Positions 9,121 through 17,427 of a DNA stretch of 64,000 bases are shown here, one piece after another. Made by a program: the position numbers and the translations under genes. Under the pieces are notes generated by a model that worked only from the letters and a program-made list of their open reading frames with translations, was not told the origin of the DNA and did no database searches. The first letter of the stretch is position 1; each line of letters starts with the position of its first letter. The DNA is from Lachnospiraceae bacterium (lineage in GTDB: Bacteria; Bacillota; Clostridia; Lachnospirales; Lachnospiraceae), in contig SVFN01000022.1 of NCBI GenBank assembly GCA_015056815.1, positions 17,643-81,642 on the forward strand, written 5' to 3'.

Positions 9121-9158
9121 CCTCCTGTTCGCAGGAGTCCATCCCAGAAAACTCCTGC
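9121..9158 (-). promoter_or_regulatory. Mutually exclusive hairpins over the Rpn-gene ribosome binding site
   Basis: On the minus strand, ACTCCTGC (9131-9138) can pair upstream with GCAGGAGT (9151-9158, 8 bp) or, through its CTCCTG, downstream with CAGGAG (9122-9127, 6 bp, loop CGAA). The second structure hides the AGGAGG that serves the ATG at 9112. The first frees it and places the alternative ATG 9142 in a loop. This geometry is expected of a translational switch; function is inferred. Confidence 0.45.
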
Positions 9159-9211
9159 CTTATGATAATGGGTTTTCAAGCATGAATTTTCTGAAACACC
9201 TTAGAAATGAA

Positions 9212-9273
9212 ACAGTCCTTCGACTGTATGGCAGGAATTTCCTGCCCCGGAATCGAATCTGTCTGACAGATTC
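9212..9273 (-). repeat. Three consecutive short perfect inverted repeats in the Rpn-gene leader
   Basis: ACAGTC/GACTGT (9212-9227, loop CTTC), GGCAGGAA/TTCCTGCC (9230-9246) and GAATCTGTC/GACAGATTC (9255-9273) follow each other. All lie downstream of the predicted promoter and so within the 5' leader RNA. None is followed by a U-tract. Confidence 0.6.
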
Positions 9274-9297
9274 ACAAAGAAAATATGCTTTGTGTAT

Positions 9298-9326
9298 ATT
9301 CTAACATACACATTTTGATCCGACAA
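9298..9326 (-). promoter_or_regulatory. Probable promoter of the Rpn-type gene
   Basis: TTGTCG (9321-9326), a 17-bp spacer and TAGAAT (9298-9303) on the minus strand predict a leader of about 180 nt containing four hairpins. Confidence 0.55.
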
Positions 9327-9345
9327 GAGTGTTTTTTTAGAAATC

Positions 9346-9387
9346 AAAAGACCCAACGTGGTCCGCATCGTTGAGAGGCGTGTTGGG
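9346..9387 (-). terminator. Terminator after the 9413-11098 membrane protein gene
   Basis: On the minus strand ACCCAAC and GTTGGGT arms are followed by CTTTTGATTTC, about 30 bp past the stop codon. The stem is shorter and the U-tract less pure than in the other terminators here. Confidence 0.5.
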
Positions 9388-9412
9388 TTCTGTTACGATT
9401 TTGTAAATCAAA

Positions 9413-11098
9413 TTACTCAGATTTCTCTTTTTTCTCCTTCCCGGCCGGTTTGTGATTCAGGTAATATAGAATCAGCACAACATTGCCGATCAGCATGGTA
9501 AAAAACAAAGGATAATAATATACTTTTCTCCCCTCGGGACACATTAAGAAGATTCCTGCCAACTGAGCATAAAAGAATAATAGGGCAGCAAGCCAGAAGC
9601 CTTTTTCTTTGCCGAAGATTCTTTCTTTGCAAAGTGTGTATACGATCACCGCAAAGACCAGAAATACGATCGCCCTGAGCGTTAAAAGGATTCCGTTTCG
9701 CTCGATCCAGTCCTGCAGACTTTCATACAGATCCATGACCTTGCCAACAGTGTCTGTTTTCTCATTTGTCCACAACAGATCCCGAAGCCAGGTATCCTCA
9801 TACATCTGTTTTTGTGCAAGGGTTACCGACACGCCGTAAGAATCATAAACAGCATTGATCTCGTCTGTCATGTTTATCTCTCTTTCGCTTTGCAGACCGC
9901 AGGCCGTAAAGAATGTCTGTATCCTCGCTTTGAGATACAGCGGAATATTGTGAAGGATAATGCTTCTTGACGCCTTGATAAAAGCGGTCTGCGACTCTTT
10001 ATCCGCAAAGGACTGATTGATCGATCCGTTCTGTGTATAGACATGCCCTCTGTAGCCGGAAAGACCGCTGTTTTTGATCTTTTCCACCGGCACGATCGCC
10101 TCTAATGCCTGCAGATCTTCCTTGGCTTTATCATAATTCAGATCCAGATCCTTTTCCCGAAACAGCATGGATAAGGTATCCAGCTGGTTGATGATGGAAT
10201 AGTCCTTGCCATAATATACTTTCTCGCCCTGCTTTTGCGGAAGTATAAAAATGACGCACGCCAAAAGCATGATCAAAGCATACATACCGATTTTTTTACC
10301 ACGTGCTTCATAGACAAACCAAAGCGCAGCCGCAAAGATCAGAAGCAGAAAGATCTGTTCACTCCGATAAACCGTAAGGAAGGCTGCGCAGGCACACAGA
10401 ATCGCAAGCTCCGGTCCGGTACGTTTCTTTTTCTCAACTGCGTCGCAGAAGACCAGACTGAAAAATGCCATGCACATGATCGTGTTGATACAGTTCCGGT
10501 AAGTCGATACTGCAATCTGTAACATACCCGGGAAAAGCAATAAAACCCACGGAAGGAAAAAAGCATATTTTCCAAAAAGCTTCTTTAAGCGAAGCGCCAG
10601 ATAATAAAGCGTTCCCAAGAGCGCACTGATCTGTAAGATCGGCAGGATGACCGGCTGTGGATATACCAAAAGCCCTGCATTATAAATACAGGTCGAATAA
10701 ACACTATGCCAGTAATGCGGGATATCTCTGACCGCCATTCCATACATTTCAAAGGTGTCTGTCTCAATGCCGAAGCAATTCGGATAGAGAAGTGCTCCCG
10801 ATAGTATACTGATCAGAAGGATCACAAAAACTCCCTTCCGTTTCTCTTTGACTGCTTTTATCAGTATATACCAGATGGCAAAGATCAGCACTATCCCTAT
10901 CAGGGAAGAAATACACATACTGATCTGTTTTTCATAGCCACTAAGGAAGGTTTCCCTCACACGCCTGGGTAAATTATAATACTGTGTGGCCTCTTCATCA
11001 TAATGATAGAGATACCGTCTGTAAGCCATACCGGCGATAAAATGGATCCCGGTCAATGACAGAACTTTTTTATAAAAACCTTGTGTTTCTTCGTTCAT
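9413..11098 (-). CDS. Polytopic membrane protein of unknown function (possible GT-C-like transferase)
   Basis: A 561-residue protein with about 11-13 hydrophobic segments from residue 50 to the C terminus. A large extracytoplasmic loop (about 310-470) contains YYGKDYSIINQLDTL. The start is ATG 11096-11098 with GGGAG upstream; the longer in-frame start at 11125 lies inside the terminator hairpin of the preceding gene and is unlikely. An acidic ETDTFEMYG motif after an early membrane segment recalls the catalytic loop of GT-C glycosyltransferases, but I cannot assign a family. It lies between the LRR surface protein and the Rpn gene, 6 kb from the glycan cluster. A role in envelope glycan assembly is an inference only. 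Confidence 0.6.
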   Translation of the reverse strand: MNEETQGFYKKVLSLTGIHFIAGMAYRRYLYHYDEEATQYYNLPRRVRETFLSGYEKQISMCISSLIGIVLIFAIWYILIKAVKEKRKGVFVILLISILSGALLYPNCFGIETDTFEMYGMAVRDIPHYWHSVYSTCIYNAGLLVYPQPVILPILQISALLGTLYYLALRLKKLFGKYAFFLPWVLLLFPGMLQIAVSTYRNCINTIMCMAFFSLVFCDAVEKKKRTGPELAILCACAAFLTVYRSEQIFLLLIFAAALWFVYEARGKKIGMYALIMLLACVIFILPQKQGEKVYYGKDYSIINQLDTLSMLFREKDLDLNYDKAKEDLQALEAIVPVEKIKNSGLSGYRGHVYTQNGSINQSFADKESQTAFIKASRSIILHNIPLYLKARIQTFFTACGLQSEREINMTDEINAVYDSYGVSVTLAQKQMYEDTWLRDLLWTNEKTDTVGKVMDLYESLQDWIERNGILLTLRAIVFLVFAVIVYTLCKERIFGKEKGFWLAALLFFYAQLAGIFLMCPEGRKVYYYPLFFTMLIGNVVLILYYLNHKPAGKEKKEKSE

Positions 11099-11109
11099 CT
11101 TTTTCTCCC

Positions 11110-11137
11110 AAAAAGGGCATCCCATACCGGGATGCCC
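11110..11137 (-). terminator. Intrinsic terminator of the LRR surface-protein gene
   Basis: A perfect 9-bp stem, GGGCATCCC (11115-11123) with GGGATGCCC (11129-11137), is followed on the minus strand by a T-run. It lies 10 bp past the stop codon. Confidence 0.85.
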
Positions 11138-11146
11138 CCTAAATAC

Positions 11147-14100
11147 TTATTTGATCTTAACACTCTTTGGCTGGCCTTTTTTCTTGAACAGGTTATGTTC
11201 AAACTTCGGTGCCTTGATCACTGCTTTTTTATGAATGTTCTTAAAGGCATTCTTGCCAACCTTCTGAAGTACTTTTGATTTCACCGTGATCTTCTTTAAG
11301 CTCTTACAGTTAAAGAACGCTTTTTTGCCTATCTCCTTGACTTTCTTGCCAATGACCACGCTCTTTAAACTCGTACATCCCGCAAAGGCATTGTTTCCGA
11401 TCAAAGTCACATTCGCACCGATCGTCACCTTCTTCAGAGCCTTGCAACCGCTAAAGGCATTGTTCCCGATCGTTGTCACCGAAGATGGGATCTTCACGGA
11501 TTTCACGACCGTATTATTCTTAAACGCATTTGCTTCGATTGAAGTCACATTGTAGGTAATACCGCCCAGCTTCACGGTTGCGGGGATATTCACAGCAGCG
11601 GCCGTTTTGTTTTCCGGTCCGATATAAACCGCTTCCCCTTTGGTGCCCTTACTTCCTACTGTAACTACCTTTACTTTTGCCGCTCCGGTATCATCCACAT
11701 AGCTTTCATTCTGCCTTACTACCAATGGCTCTACCCTGACAAACACCTTGCCGGTGATCGTCTTATCCGTCGAAGTCTGTGCTTTGATCTCAACGGTCAC
11801 ACTGGTACTCTCTTTAATGGTTTTTGCTGCTTTCACTTTACCGGTCTGATCGACACTCAACAGCTTCGTATCCAGCGATGTAAAGGTCAGCTTATTGTTT
11901 GTGTATTTTGCCAGATCTGCGATCGTATCCAGCGTACCGCTCTGATTCAGGCAGTTTGTTACCTTCACGACCAGATTCGCTGTATTGTTTGGATTCAGCG
12001 TCCGCTTATCACTTGGCATCTCCGCACGGATATCCCGAAGATCCGCATTCACGGTATAGGTGTAGGTCTGTGCAAAGCGCTCTGCCTGCGGAGTACCCGG
12101 CTTATGCTCACCCGGATATACTGTGATGTTCGCCGTGCCGACTCCTACCGGGATCAACGTAAATTTCCAGTTCTGTCTGTTCGTATTCGTTTCCTGGATA
12201 TTGGTCGTATAAACGCCCGGTGTCTTCCCTGTCGCGGAGGCTGTCCTGTCACCCGAACCGCTTCCCGCATACATGACCTCAGGATTGTCGGAAACAACGG
12301 TCACATTGTGATTCGTGATCGCACTGCTGTCCGCTCCATCCGCATAGGTAATGTCATAATAGATCGTAGGCTTAAGATTCTTATCTGTAGCCTGGAATGT
12401 ATTGGCTCCCGGCGCGATCGCACCGTCATATTTATATTCCTTATCAACCATCTTGCACTCGCCATACAGATTCGCATGACAGGTCGCCTCGTTGGCGATC
12501 GAAGGCTTGACGATAACGGTCACGAAATTTTCCTTTGGAGTGACAATCTCACCCTTGGTATTCGTATATTCTGCCGATACTGTTACCTCTTTCGCTTCCG
12601 TCACATCGCCGTTCACATGGATGATACCGTTTTCCGATACAGAGATCACACCCTCCGGCACGGTCTTTAATACGATCTCACCATCGGTATAATCCTTATA
12701 CTGCTCAAAGCTTGTTAACTTCTGGTTGGACTTAAAGGAATTGGATACCGTCAGCTCAAGCTGCGCTGTCTGCTCCGGATAAATAGCCATCTTCGTCGCA
12801 TTATTGGGAAGTCTCAAAAGCACTCTGGACAGATCGGCACCGATCTTTACATCATAGGTATGCGCATATTTGGCATCACCCACATGTGCTTCCGGATATA
12901 CTGTCAAGGTTGTCGTACCACATTTCACCGGTACCAGCCAGAAGGTATGCTTATTCTTCGCTTTCACATCTGCCTCTGCGATCTGGACCGTACATTCACC
13001 GCTCTGCGCCCCGGAGGTATCGCTGTTTGTCACAGCCGGATATATGATCGAAGGATCCGCGGAGATCACTTTGATGTTTCTCTCCTTGATCGTGCTGCTA
13101 TCTAAATTGTCGATCAGGTAACTCAGATCATAATACAATTGTTTTCTCTGGTTGCTTCTGTGCAGAATCTCACTCTCCGGCTGGATCAGTCCGGACAGCA
13201 CACTGTTACTCAAGCTGCTGTACAGATCCACAGCAAAATCCGCATCCGTCACTTCCACTGTGTAGTTGGTAAAGAAGGTGATCTCTTTGGTCTCATCACC
13301 GATATTAAAGTCTACGGCACAGCCTACCGTAAAGGGATAGCTGGCCTTCTTTAAGCCTTCCACCTGGAATACATATACTTCCTGATCGTTTTTCATCGTG
13401 CGATAGCACGGTGTCTTATCCAGGAACTGACTGTCTACCTTATTGGTCTCATCTTTGTAGTCATTGATAAAGTATCCGTTCACATCGCCGCTGATCTTTA
13501 AATACATGTCGGATTTCTCACTGTCTGCTACCGGTTTTTTATTATCTCCGGAAACCAGATAGGAGAATGGTGTCTTAGTCGTATCTTTCGTATGGATATT
13601 GACAAAGTACGGGAAATCCGTCTTTTGTCCAAGCGCCACCTTAATGACATCGTTGTAAGGCTTTACCGTGAAGCTGACGCCGGTGTTGGTGATCACGCCG
13701 TTTAAGAATTTCTCCTTAAAGACATTCGGATCCACCATAGTCTTACTGTATACCGCAAATTTGGTCAGTTTCTCGCAGCCGGCCATTGCATTTGAACCGA
13801 TATACTCTGCATGCTTGTCAAAGGAAATATCCTCCAAAAGCGAACATCCCCTAAACGCATTGCTCGGGATATTCGTCAGGGCAGTCGCACCGTTCATATC
13901 GATCTTTCTCATTGCGGCTTCCTCGAATGCGGAGCCTCCCAATGTCTTTAACTGTGCCGCTTTGGAAAAATCAAATTTGATATCCGGCGTCTCCGGATCC
14001 AGTCGACGATTGTTGCTGGAAGATGTATCCGTCAGGATCGCACACTGCTTAAACGCACTTGCCTCGATCGTCTGAAGCTCCGGTCCGAATACGACCTCTT

Positions 14101-17100
14101 GCAAACTGTAATCCCCTTGAAATGCCATGCTACCGATCTTTTTGATCAGATCCAGGGAGGTTCCCTTTAAATTCAATTTCGGGCAGTTATAGAACGCTTC
14201 TTTGGAAATCTCTGTCGCTGAACCCAAATCAATCGTCTGTAAGGACTCATCCAGACGGAAACAGGATTCCGGTACTTGTGTAAATTTATCATTTTTCGGA
14301 AGAATCGCATCCTGCAGGCTCAGATTGTAACGGAAAGCTCCGACTTTGATATCCTTAAGTTCTGTATTGCCTGACAAATCCACATATCGGAAGCCGGGTG
14401 AATCCATAAGCACCGACTTCGACAGGGTATTCTCAGCTTTTAACTCATATGCCCCCAGTGCAAACGCATATTTATCAATGGTTGTAAGGCTCGCCGGCAG
14501 AGTCATCGGCGCATTCTTGTCGCTCTTTAACGAATAACATCCCTTGAAGCACTGTTCTCCGATGGTCGTGATGCTGGTATTTTCTTTCAGATCGATCTTT
14601 TCCAGTCCGGCGCAATCTGCGAAGCAATATGTCCCCAGTCCAGTGATATTCGTCTTTTTCAAGAAGTCCAGGTTCTGAATCTTATCACAGTCTTCAAACA
14701 GACCTTTCGGGAAGCCAGCCTTCCAATCCGCCGGGATACTCTGTTCATCCGGTACGACACTTGTGGCTGCAAATGTCCCCTCACCGACACCAAGCCCCCC
14801 TGTAAGTCCCTTACAGTAAGCCGGGATATGAAGAACTCCGTCTTTATCAGCTTCAGACTTCGTAACGATCGTCGAGAAATCCAATGCCGAATCAAATGTA
14901 CCGGCATTGAGTGACAAAATCTCCAGTTCATCCGGCAGAATCAGTTTCTGAAGCTTGGAGTAATATTTTGCGACACCATCTCCGTTCTCATCCGCACAGA
15001 CCCTATTGCTGTTTTTCTTGCTGTCGACAGAAGCAAAAGTCCAACCGTCAAAGGACTTCAGTTTCGGACAGCCGGACAGATCCAGTGTCTTCATCTGGCA
15101 TCCAAACAAAGCAAACTCGCCAAGCGTTGTCAGCTTCTCACTCACGATCACATTCGGCTCACCACCCATGGTGAAGGAGCTTAAACAATCACTGTAGAAG
15201 GTCTCTTTCGGCAATACCGCAAGGGTGGCCGGAAGCTCTGCGGATACAAGACTGTAGCACTTCGCAAAGACTGCATCGCCCATCTTAAGATCAATCCCTT
15301 CTACCGGTCTTACAATGATCGTTTTCAACTCCATGCAGCGTGCAAACGCCAGCGTTCCGATCGAAGAGGTATGGCTTGGCACCTGATTCGCGTTCGCTCC
15401 GGCGCTGAAATTCTTAAGGACAATATCATCATGAAGCGCTTTCTCTGCAAAAACGAAGTCTTCCTCCGGGAAATTGTTTTCCGGAAGCCTTACCGTCGTC
15501 AGGGAAGAACGGCTTTTTAAAGCGCGCTCCCCAAGGCTGCGCTTCGTTCCCTTTGTATCGTTCTCCCACTCAAAGCTTTCCAGCGCGGACTCATAAATCT
15601 TTTTTTCTTTATTCAGAGCTGTAACCGTAAATGCATTCGCACCAACCGTCTCCACCGTTCCGGAGAGCCATACCTTTTTGATCCGAAGGCAGTTCTCAAA
15701 AGCACTTTCTCCGATTTCGACCAGTTTAGTACATTGCTTTAAAAAATCCACATTGGTCAGATAATCCGTTCCCGGTTTAAAATTCGTCCCGGAGCCGGTA
15801 TCCTTCGGATTCTCCTGACAAAAAGCATCCATACCGATTGAGATGATTTCACTAAGTTCTCCGGAGCCGTCCTCCTTGGCCGCAATCGTCATATTCTCGA
15901 TCATTGCATTAAAGAACGTTTTTTCCGGCAGGCTTGTCCACTCTGCCGGGATCTCCACATGCTTCGCTGCACTTCCCCGAAACAGGCCAATACTGTCTGC
16001 CGTCACCTTCATATAGGCCGGCAGTTTCACATAGTTCACCGACGTCTGGGATGCACGTCTGACACACAGATCGGATCTTGTTTCCGCAAAGACTTCTTTG
16101 CCCAGCACAATCCGCGTTTCCACACTTTCCGGGAGAAGGATCGTCACAATATCCGCTTTCAGGAATGCTCCGTCTCCAAACAGATTCAGTTTGGTACAAG
16201 GGGACAGATCCAGCTTCCCTCCTGCCAGTTTCACATTGTTAAAAGCATTTTTATCAATAACTTTCAGCTCTTTACAACCGGTCAGATCCGTCTCAACACA
16301 GCAATCGGAAAAAGCTCCGTTTCCGATTGTAGAAAGCTGTGATCCTGCCGCAAATTCAACTTTTAGATCAAAGCCTTCTCCCCCTTCCGCTGCCGCTTTG
16401 CCACAGCCGGTAAATGCACTTGGCGGGAGAATCGTAACATTTTTGCTCACTGTCACTTCACGAAGGGAAGTACAATTTCGAAAAAGACCTGCCGCATACT
16501 GAAAGGCTGTCGGCGACATCTGATCTGAGTCCGACAGACTGATCCTTTTTAGGGAAATACAGCTGTTAAATACATTTGATCCGACTGCTCCACTTTTTAA
16601 TCCGGCCGGAAGTGTATCCGAATGTGTCCCTGAAGTGATCGACTCTAATTTCTTGCAGTTATAAAAAGCATACTCTCCGATCCCTTCGATCGTATCCGGG
16701 AGAACGATACTTGTCATCTGGCATTCCTGGAACTCACTGTCCGCGATCGTCTTGACTGCGGTACATGCCAAAAGGTTAAAGGATGACGCATTCTGCAGAC
16801 AGCCGATTCCCTCTAAGCTTTTCACTTTGGCGGCATCTGCCGCATAGGAGGACAGATCCACGCTTTTTGTATAGCCTCTTAAGTCTCCGACTGTCATCGT
16901 GGAAGCCTGTGTGGCATCTTTTTTGATGATCTGCGCCAGTATCGACAAAAGATTCGTGTCCTTTACCACTGTCTTTGCCAGGTCTGTGTCCTTGACATCA
17001 CCGGCCGGTAGAAAATCCGGCGTGAAATCTGCCGAAAAAACAGTTTCATCCTCTGTGCTTACTTCTTCACCTGTCTGCTCTGTCACCACGTCCTGCGGAT

Positions 17101-17290
17101 CTGTTGCAAACTGTTCCGGCTCTGTGTCTTCTTCTGTTTCTTCTGCCAAAGCAGTATTCTCAGAAACAGTCTGTGTGTTGCTGTCAGCATTCACCACAGC
17201 CGCATAGAAAACCGGTGCATCATTGGCCACAACCATGGATGCCGCTAACAGGGCACACAATACTTGTTTCCAATACTTTCGATTTCTCAT
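11147..17290 (-). CDS. Giant BspA-like leucine-rich repeat surface protein with tandem Ig-like modules
   Basis: A 2047-residue secreted protein. The N terminus (MRNRKYWKQVLCALLAASMV) is a signal peptide. Residues about 140-1270 are dense BspA/TpLRR-type (LRR_5) repeats with the IGxxAFxxCxxLxxIxLP pattern. Two successive homologous ~250-residue modules follow (about 1340-1600 and 1600-1860), each with YYDLxY..., VVSDNPEVMY/VISADPSIIY, ...LIPVGVGTANITVYPGEH and a Big/BIG2-like strand. A final LRR block (about 1895-2010) precedes the end KKKGQPKSVKIK. No LPXTG signal is present. BspA-like proteins bind host or bacterial surface ligands. It is a single-gene unit with its own promoter (17353-17381) and terminator (11110-11137). 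AAGGGG lies 7 bp before the ATG. Confidence 0.85.
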   Translation of the reverse strand: MRNRKYWKQVLCALLAASMVVANDAPVFYAAVVNADSNTQTVSENTALAEETEEDTEPEQFATDPQDVVTEQTGEEVSTEDETVFSADFTPDFLPAGDVKDTDLAKTVVKDTNLLSILAQIIKKDATQASTMTVGDLRGYTKSVDLSSYAADAAKVKSLEGIGCLQNASSFNLLACTAVKTIADSEFQECQMTSIVLPDTIEGIGEYAFYNCKKLESITSGTHSDTLPAGLKSGAVGSNVFNSCISLKRISLSDSDQMSPTAFQYAAGLFRNCTSLREVTVSKNVTILPPSAFTGCGKAAAEGGEGFDLKVEFAAGSQLSTIGNGAFSDCCVETDLTGCKELKVIDKNAFNNVKLAGGKLDLSPCTKLNLFGDGAFLKADIVTILLPESVETRIVLGKEVFAETRSDLCVRRASQTSVNYVKLPAYMKVTADSIGLFRGSAAKHVEIPAEWTSLPEKTFFNAMIENMTIAAKEDGSGELSEIISIGMDAFCQENPKDTGSGTNFKPGTDYLTNVDFLKQCTKLVEIGESAFENCLRIKKVWLSGTVETVGANAFTVTALNKEKKIYESALESFEWENDTKGTKRSLGERALKSRSSLTTVRLPENNFPEEDFVFAEKALHDDIVLKNFSAGANANQVPSHTSSIGTLAFARCMELKTIIVRPVEGIDLKMGDAVFAKCYSLVSAELPATLAVLPKETFYSDCLSSFTMGGEPNVIVSEKLTTLGEFALFGCQMKTLDLSGCPKLKSFDGWTFASVDSKKNSNRVCADENGDGVAKYYSKLQKLILPDELEILSLNAGTFDSALDFSTIVTKSEADKDGVLHIPAYCKGLTGGLGVGEGTFAATSVVPDEQSIPADWKAGFPKGLFEDCDKIQNLDFLKKTNITGLGTYCFADCAGLEKIDLKENTSITTIGEQCFKGCYSLKSDKNAPMTLPASLTTIDKYAFALGAYELKAENTLSKSVLMDSPGFRYVDLSGNTELKDIKVGAFRYNLSLQDAILPKNDKFTQVPESCFRLDESLQTIDLGSATEISKEAFYNCPKLNLKGTSLDLIKKIGSMAFQGDYSLQEVVFGPELQTIEASAFKQCAILTDTSSSNNRRLDPETPDIKFDFSKAAQLKTLGGSAFEEAAMRKIDMNGATALTNIPSNAFRGCSLLEDISFDKHAEYIGSNAMAGCEKLTKFAVYSKTMVDPNVFKEKFLNGVITNTGVSFTVKPYNDVIKVALGQKTDFPYFVNIHTKDTTKTPFSYLVSGDNKKPVADSEKSDMYLKISGDVNGYFINDYKDETNKVDSQFLDKTPCYRTMKNDQEVYVFQVEGLKKASYPFTVGCAVDFNIGDETKEITFFTNYTVEVTDADFAVDLYSSLSNSVLSGLIQPESEILHRSNQRKQLYYDLSYLIDNLDSSTIKERNIKVISADPSIIYPAVTNSDTSGAQSGECTVQIAEADVKAKNKHTFWLVPVKCGTTTLTVYPEAHVGDAKYAHTYDVKIGADLSRVLLRLPNNATKMAIYPEQTAQLELTVSNSFKSNQKLTSFEQYKDYTDGEIVLKTVPEGVISVSENGIIHVNGDVTEAKEVTVSAEYTNTKGEIVTPKENFVTVIVKPSIANEATCHANLYGECKMVDKEYKYDGAIAPGANTFQATDKNLKPTIYYDITYADGADSSAITNHNVTVVSDNPEVMYAGSGSGDRTASATGKTPGVYTTNIQETNTNRQNWKFTLIPVGVGTANITVYPGEHKPGTPQAERFAQTYTYTVNADLRDIRAEMPSDKRTLNPNNTANLVVKVTNCLNQSGTLDTIADLAKYTNNKLTFTSLDTKLLSVDQTGKVKAAKTIKESTSVTVEIKAQTSTDKTITGKVFVRVEPLVVRQNESYVDDTGAAKVKVVTVGSKGTKGEAVYIGPENKTAAAVNIPATVKLGGITYNVTSIEANAFKNNTVVKSVKIPSSVTTIGNNAFSGCKALKKVTIGANVTLIGNNAFAGCTSLKSVVIGKKVKEIGKKAFFNCKSLKKITVKSKVLQKVGKNAFKNIHKKAVIKAPKFEHNLFKKKGQPKSVKIK

Positions 17291-17352
17291 TTCAAGTCCC
17301 CTTTCTCACCTTTTCTTCCTGTTTTCATCTGTAAACATAATTTTACTTTTAA

Positions 17353-17381
17353 AGTATATTACTGTTTATGACAAGAGTCAA
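17353..17381 (-). promoter_or_regulatory. Sigma-A-type promoter of the LRR surface-protein gene
   Basis: TTGACT (17376-17381), a 17-bp spacer and TATACT (17353-17358) on the minus strand lie about 60 bp before the start codon. Confidence 0.7.
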
Positions 17382-17427
17382 ACAAAATTCTTCTATTTGA
17401 AGTGTATATATCGCTTTTTGTATATTT

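Noticed and set aside
11099..11125. Upstream ATG for the 9413 membrane protein
   Set aside because: It lies inside the perfect terminator stem of the LRR gene.
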